DNA from: CAZNPW01 sp964575185
GTDB taxonomy: Bacteria > Pseudomonadota > Alphaproteobacteria > Rhodobacterales > Rhodobacteraceae
Assembly (NCBI GenBank): GCA_964575185.1
Contig: CAZNPW010000043.1
Location: 1-24,749 of the forward strand
DNA: 24,749 bases
Direction of reading: 5' to 3'
Under the pieces are notes generated by a model. That model was not told the DNA's origin. It did no database searches and saw only the letters and a list, made by a program, of their open reading frames with translations. The translations under genes and the position numbers were made by a program. This document shows, piece after piece, positions 21,476 through 24,749 of this stretch (positions are counted from its first letter, which is position 1; every line of letters starts with the position of its first letter).

Positions 21476-21976
21476 TCATGTACTCGTTGTACATTGGCCC
21501 AACTTTGCCGATATGCCGTCCACGGGATATACGTCACGAAACTGTTGCTTACCCTTTCGCGCAAGCGAGACAAGCGTGTCCTTTGGGTCAGGAACCGCTT
21601 CAGGATTTGCCGGAACCAACTTTCTGGGCACTCCAAGGTAGTTCGAGATACCTTCAGAATCCGCAAGAATCCACGATTCCGCCTCTCGAACGGCAATTGA
21701 AAAAACCATTTTCGCGGGAAAGCTCATTTGCTTCGATAAAGCAAGAAAATCACGCTTTCGATTCACGACACATGGTTCTGCGTCAAGGTCGACCACCACG
21801 ATCAGAGGATTGCGTCGCGCGAAGTTCACATATCCTGGAAAACTCTTCTTTACTCCAGATATGCCGCCTTGACGGGGACGCATGGAATGTGCTGTCCACG
21901 CTGGCAACGAAGTCGCGACGCATCGGTTTACAAGCGCTTCCGACAGAACATCTTCTACCACTATACCGATGTACAA
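21476..21976 (-). CDS. Toprim-like protein (DUF4276/RloB-like), partner of the ATPase
   Basis: This 166-aa protein has a Toprim-like pattern: first strand YIGIVVEDVLSEAL with Glu8, an acidic strand LIVVVDLDAE (Asp63, Asp65), and the REAESWILAD segment (about 97-106) that resembles DUF4276-type proteins. Those acidic residues would bind metal for nuclease activity. Start is unusual: TTG at 21976, no strong binding site, two codons after the upstream stop and in the same frame (TGA GCC TTG). The start falls exactly where a Toprim fold should begin, so either translation re-initiates or the UGA is read through to give a single OLD-like chain. ATPase plus Toprim pairs occur in AbiL, PARIS and RloAB-type phage defence (established). 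AT-rich relative to host. Confidence 0.72.
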   Translation of the reverse strand: MYIGIVVEDVLSEALVNRCVATSLPAWTAHSMRPRQGGISGVKKSFPGYVNFARRNPLIVVVDLDAEPCVVNRKRDFLALSKQMSFPAKMVFSIAVREAESWILADSEGISNYLGVPRKLVPANPEAVPDPKDTLVSLARKGKQQFRDVYPVDGISAKLGQCTTST

Positions 21977-21979
21977 GGC

Positions 21980-23131
21980 TCAGCCAATCTCTAGTTCGAA
22001 TTGAGACGACGTATCTCTTACGACATCAGCAGGTGGAATACCGCTCCGCACGGCTGACAGTTGCCTGTCATCCAACGATTGTATTTTGGAACCTTTTTCG
22101 CTAGGAATTACTTGAAAAAGGCTCTCCCCTGGAATCCCTGGATTGGACAAGAGCGCGTAGCTGTGCGTCGTGACGATGACCTGTTTGCTGTTCTTGCCTT
22201 TAGTGGCCCCGACAAACAGTTGATGCAGTTTCGAGACGATCGCTTCATTCAGGCTCAACTCAGGCTCTTCTAGCAGAAGCGGGGCATCGCGCTTTTCCAT
22301 CAGCAACCAGAGAATGGAGATTAGTCGCAGGGACCCGTCGGATAGCTGATCTTCAAGCTGACGTGCCGGGTGTGCACGAAAATGGCGAAACATCATCTCG
22401 ATGTGAGGTCTACCTTCTGCATCTCGGAAAAAGTTCAATTTCTCCAAGCCCGGTACGATCGCCGTGAGTGAATTGGCGATTTTCGTCAGTCGATTTGTCC
22501 GCGTTTTCTCCGGGCAGTCTGATATGCGCTTCAAGAAAGACTGTCCAAAAGGATCGTCAGGAAGCAACCGGCCCGCTATCGCCGTGCCGAACTTAACAAG
22601 TTGCGGAACCAAGTGAACGTAAGTGATGCCTTGAAGAAACTGAGAAATCGGACGGAAGTCCTTATTCTTCGAGGCTTGTTCAAGATATGTAACGGCCAAC
22701 TGGGGCCGGTCGTCTAACTCGTAATTGTAAGGCCGTCTAATTATCTCCTTCCCGTCAAGGAAGACTTCCTCTTTAGAAATAATTGGGTATTCGCGGCTGC
22801 CGTCTCGGGGATAGTTGACTGCTAGTTCATAAGTCCAATTATGCGCACCGTCTGTTAGCTCGAGCCGGATCGCTAGGTCAGTCCCTCCACCCTTTTTGTT
22901 GCCGTGCGCATGCAGCGACCTTACCTTTGACAGGCCCCCACGGTCATCAAGTGCCGTGCGAAGGCCACCGTTTACTGGCTTGGCAATGTCACGAATGAAC
23001 CTTAGTGCATCAAGGAAGTTGGATTTCCCAGCAGCATTGTTTCCCACGAGGTAGACGATGTCAGTTTGAAGCTGCATCTTGGCTGCTTTAAAGTTTCTCC
23101 AGTTGTTCAGTTCGATGACATTTATTCGCAT
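21980..23131 (-). CDS. AAA_21/OLD-like ATPase, putative defence protein
   Basis: This 383-aa ABC/SMC-like ATPase has Walker A GNNAAGKS (30-37), signature QLSDGSLR (from 262), Walker B LLLEEPE (285-291) and the switch His323 in VTTHSYALL. The start RINVIELNNWRNF is typical of RecF/OLD family ATPases. Such ATPases sense phage or DNA ends and control a nuclease partner, which here would be the next gene. The ATG is only 4 nt after the ilvB stop, with GGTG about 7 nt upstream, so it uses the ilv transcript. Base composition is AT-rich against the host genes on either side, which points to transfer. A RloA or AbiLi relation is likely but not proven. Confidence 0.85.
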   Translation of the reverse strand: MRINVIELNNWRNFKAAKMQLQTDIVYLVGNNAAGKSNFLDALRFIRDIAKPVNGGLRTALDDRGGLSKVRSLHAHGNKKGGGTDLAIRLELTDGAHNWTYELAVNYPRDGSREYPIISKEEVFLDGKEIIRRPYNYELDDRPQLAVTYLEQASKNKDFRPISQFLQGITYVHLVPQLVKFGTAIAGRLLPDDPFGQSFLKRISDCPEKTRTNRLTKIANSLTAIVPGLEKLNFFRDAEGRPHIEMMFRHFRAHPARQLEDQLSDGSLRLISILWLLMEKRDAPLLLEEPELSLNEAIVSKLHQLFVGATKGKNSKQVIVTTHSYALLSNPGIPGESLFQVIPSEKGSKIQSLDDRQLSAVRSGIPPADVVRDTSSQFELEIG

Positions 23132-23135
23132 GATA

Positions 23136-24749
23136 TCACACCAGCACCGCCCCCTTCGCCCCGATCACCCCCTGGGTATCCGCGTCCCCCAGCAGCATCT
23201 CGTTGTGCGGCTTGCCAGAGGGGATCATCGGGAAGCAGTTCTCGTGCTTCTCGACCAGGCAGTCGAAGATCACCGGGCCCGGATAGCGGATCATCTCCAT
23301 GATCGCGTCGTCGAGGTCCTTCGGGTCCTGGCACTTGATGCCCTTGCAGCCGAAGGCCTCGGCGAGCTTCACGAAGTCGGGCAGGGCGTCGGACCAGGAA
23401 TGCGAGTAGCGCTCGCCGTGCAGCAGTTCCTGCCACTGGCGCACCATGCCGAGGCGTTCGTTGTTCAGGATGAACTGCTTGACCGGCGCGCGGAACTGCA
23501 TCGCCGTGCCCATCTCCTGCATGTTCATGAGCCAGGACGCCTCGCCCGCCACGTTGATGACCAGCGCGTCGGGGTGGGCGATCTGGACGCCGATCGAGGC
23601 CGGCAGGCCGTAGCCCATGGTCCCGAGGCCGCCGGAGGTCATCCAGCGGTTCGGTTCCTCGAAGCCGAGGTATTGCGCGGCCCACATCTGGTGCTGGCCG
23701 ACCTCGGTGGTGATGTAACGGTCCATCCCTTTCGTCAGCGCCTCGAGCCGCTGCAGCGCGTATTGCGGCTTGATCGTGCGGGCGGAGGGCGTGTAGCGCA
23801 GGCAGTCGACGGCGCGCCATTCGGCGATCCTCGTCCACCACCGCGCAAGGTCGGCCGTCCGCGACCCCCGTGCGCGCCACTGGCGCAGCGTCTCGGCCAG
23901 CGTCTCGGCCACGTCGCCGACGATCGGCACGTCGACGCGGATGACCTTGTTGATCGACGACGGGTCGATGTCGATGTGCGCCTTGCGGCTGTGGGGCGAG
24001 AAATCCTTGACGCGCCCCGTGATCCGGTCGTCGAACCGCGCGCCGATGTTCACCATCACGTCGCAGCCGTGCATCGCGAGGTTGGCCTCGTAGGTGCCGT
24101 GCATCCCCAGCATGCCCAGCCACTGCTTGCCCGACGCGGGGTAGGCCCCGAGGCCCATCAGCGTCGAGGTCACCGGGAAGCCCGTCTCGGCCGCGAGCTC
24201 GCGCAAGAGCCGCGTCGCCGCCGGGCCGGAGTTGATGACGCCGCCGCCGGTGTAGAGGATCGGGCGCTCGGCCGTCTCGATCAGCTCGACCAGGCGGGCG
24301 ACCTGGGCCGGGTCGGGGGTGCGCTTCGGGGCATAGTGCGCGGTGTGGGCCGCCTCGCGCGCGGTATAGGCGGCGGTGGCGAACTGGACGTCCTTGGGGA
24401 TGTCGACCAGCACGGGGCCGGGCCGGCCCTCGCGCGCGACGTGGAAGGCCTGGTGGAGGACATCGGCAAGCTGTGCGGTGTCCTTCACCAGCCAGTTGTG
24501 CTTGGTGCAGGGGCGCGTGATGCCGACCGTGTCGGCCTCCTGGAAGCCGTCGGTGCCGATCATGAAGGTCGGGACCTGGCCCGAGATGACGAGGATCGGG
24601 ATCGAATCCATCAGCGCGTCGGTCAGGCCGGTGACGGCGTTGGTCGCGCCCGGGCCGGAGGTGACCAGCGCGACGCCGACCTTGCCGGTCGACCGCGCAT
24701 AGCCCTCGGCCATGTGGACCGCGCCCTGTTCGTGGCGGACGAGGATGTG
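23136..24749 (-). CDS. ilvB: acetolactate synthase large subunit (5' end outside window)
   Basis: This catalytic ThDP enzyme is the first step of valine and leucine synthesis. The window holds 537 residues; only the N-terminal part before HILVRHEQGAVHMAEG is missing. That segment contains the catalytic Glu that activates ThDP. The FAD/Rossmann middle domain (ILYTGGGVINSG, MLGMHGTYEANLAMHGCDVMVNIGARFDDR) and the C-terminal ThDP domain (GLPASIGVQIAHPD, ILNNERLGMVRQWQ) follow. The ThDP/Mg motif reads GEAS rather than the usual GDG or GDA (23538-23546). Symbols ilvB or ilvI would both fit. It is followed after 4 nt by the inserted ATPase gene instead of ilvN. Confidence 0.95.
   Translation of the reverse strand, partial: HILVRHEQGAVHMAEGYARSTGKVGVALVTSGPGATNAVTGLTDALMDSIPILVISGQVPTFMIGTDGFQEADTVGITRPCTKHNWLVKDTAQLADVLHQAFHVAREGRPGPVLVDIPKDVQFATAAYTAREAAHTAHYAPKRTPDPAQVARLVELIETAERPILYTGGGVINSGPAATRLLRELAAETGFPVTSTLMGLGAYPASGKQWLGMLGMHGTYEANLAMHGCDVMVNIGARFDDRITGRVKDFSPHSRKAHIDIDPSSINKVIRVDVPIVGDVAETLAETLRQWRARGSRTADLARWWTRIAEWRAVDCLRYTPSARTIKPQYALQRLEALTKGMDRYITTEVGQHQMWAAQYLGFEEPNRWMTSGGLGTMGYGLPASIGVQIAHPDALVINVAGEASWLMNMQEMGTAMQFRAPVKQFILNNERLGMVRQWQELLHGERYSHSWSDALPDFVKLAEAFGCKGIKCQDPKDLDDAIMEMIRYPGPVIFDCLVEKHENCFPMIPSGKPHNEMLLGDADTQGVIGAKGAVLV

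Noticed and set aside
1..24749. CRISPR arrays, rRNA genes, transposases
   Set aside because: No regularly spaced repeats, rRNA segments or transposase motifs were seen on either strand.

Overview
The window comes from a very GC-rich alphaproteobacterium, most likely Rhodobacterales (Paracoccaceae and relatives). The supporting evidence is the trpC-moaC-moeA-lexA run, a GTTC-N7-GTTC SOS box in front of lexA, a two-domain cold-shock protein overlapping a DUF192 gene, a PpiD-like protein directly upstream of trpE, and dispersed hairpin repeats with a GTGGAGTATTT tail. The species cannot be told from the sequence.

Layout. (1) Positions 1-1073 hold the end of one gene and two small unrecognised genes, closed by an intrinsic terminator. 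They look like part of a mobile or accessory element. (2) Positions 1087-5700 are a more AT-rich cassette: a small 80-aa protein, a large GHKL-type (HATPase) protein, a probable winged-helix protein, and a convergent DNA methyltransferase of the TSPPF type. No known nuclease is recognisable. I read this as a candidate non-classical restriction-modification or defence module. (3) The cassette stops just short of the 3' end of tRNA-Asn (5894-5968), a typical integration target. (4) Positions 6059-14240 are core genes: an EnvZ-type histidine kinase, then convergent lexA, moeA, moaC, trpC, tRNA-Pro, DUF192, cold-shock protein and pdxH on the minus strand, and divergent fabI and gpt on the plus strand. 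(5) Positions 14241-14862 are a gene-free stretch bounded by two inverted copies of one hairpin repeat. (6) Positions 14863-20762 hold an aminotransferase, a PpiD-like protein, trpE and an M20 amidohydrolase. (7) Positions 20818-24749 are the minus-strand acetolactate synthase operon (ilvB, partial, and ilvN), split by an AT-richer two-gene insert: an AAA/ABC-type ATPase starting 4 nt after the ilvB stop, and a Toprim-like partner in the same frame just after the ATPase stop.

The two accessory insertions are the main interest. The first is a GHKL ATPase plus methyltransferase group beside a tRNA. The second is an OLD/RloAB/AbiL-like ATPase-Toprim pair lodged inside a housekeeping branched-chain amino acid operon, where it would be co-transcribed with ilvB and ilvN. 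The remaining genes serve tryptophan synthesis (trpC, trpE), molybdenum cofactor (moaC, moeA), SOS control (lexA), vitamin B6 (pdxH), fatty acids (fabI), purine salvage (gpt) and branched-chain amino acids (ilvBN).
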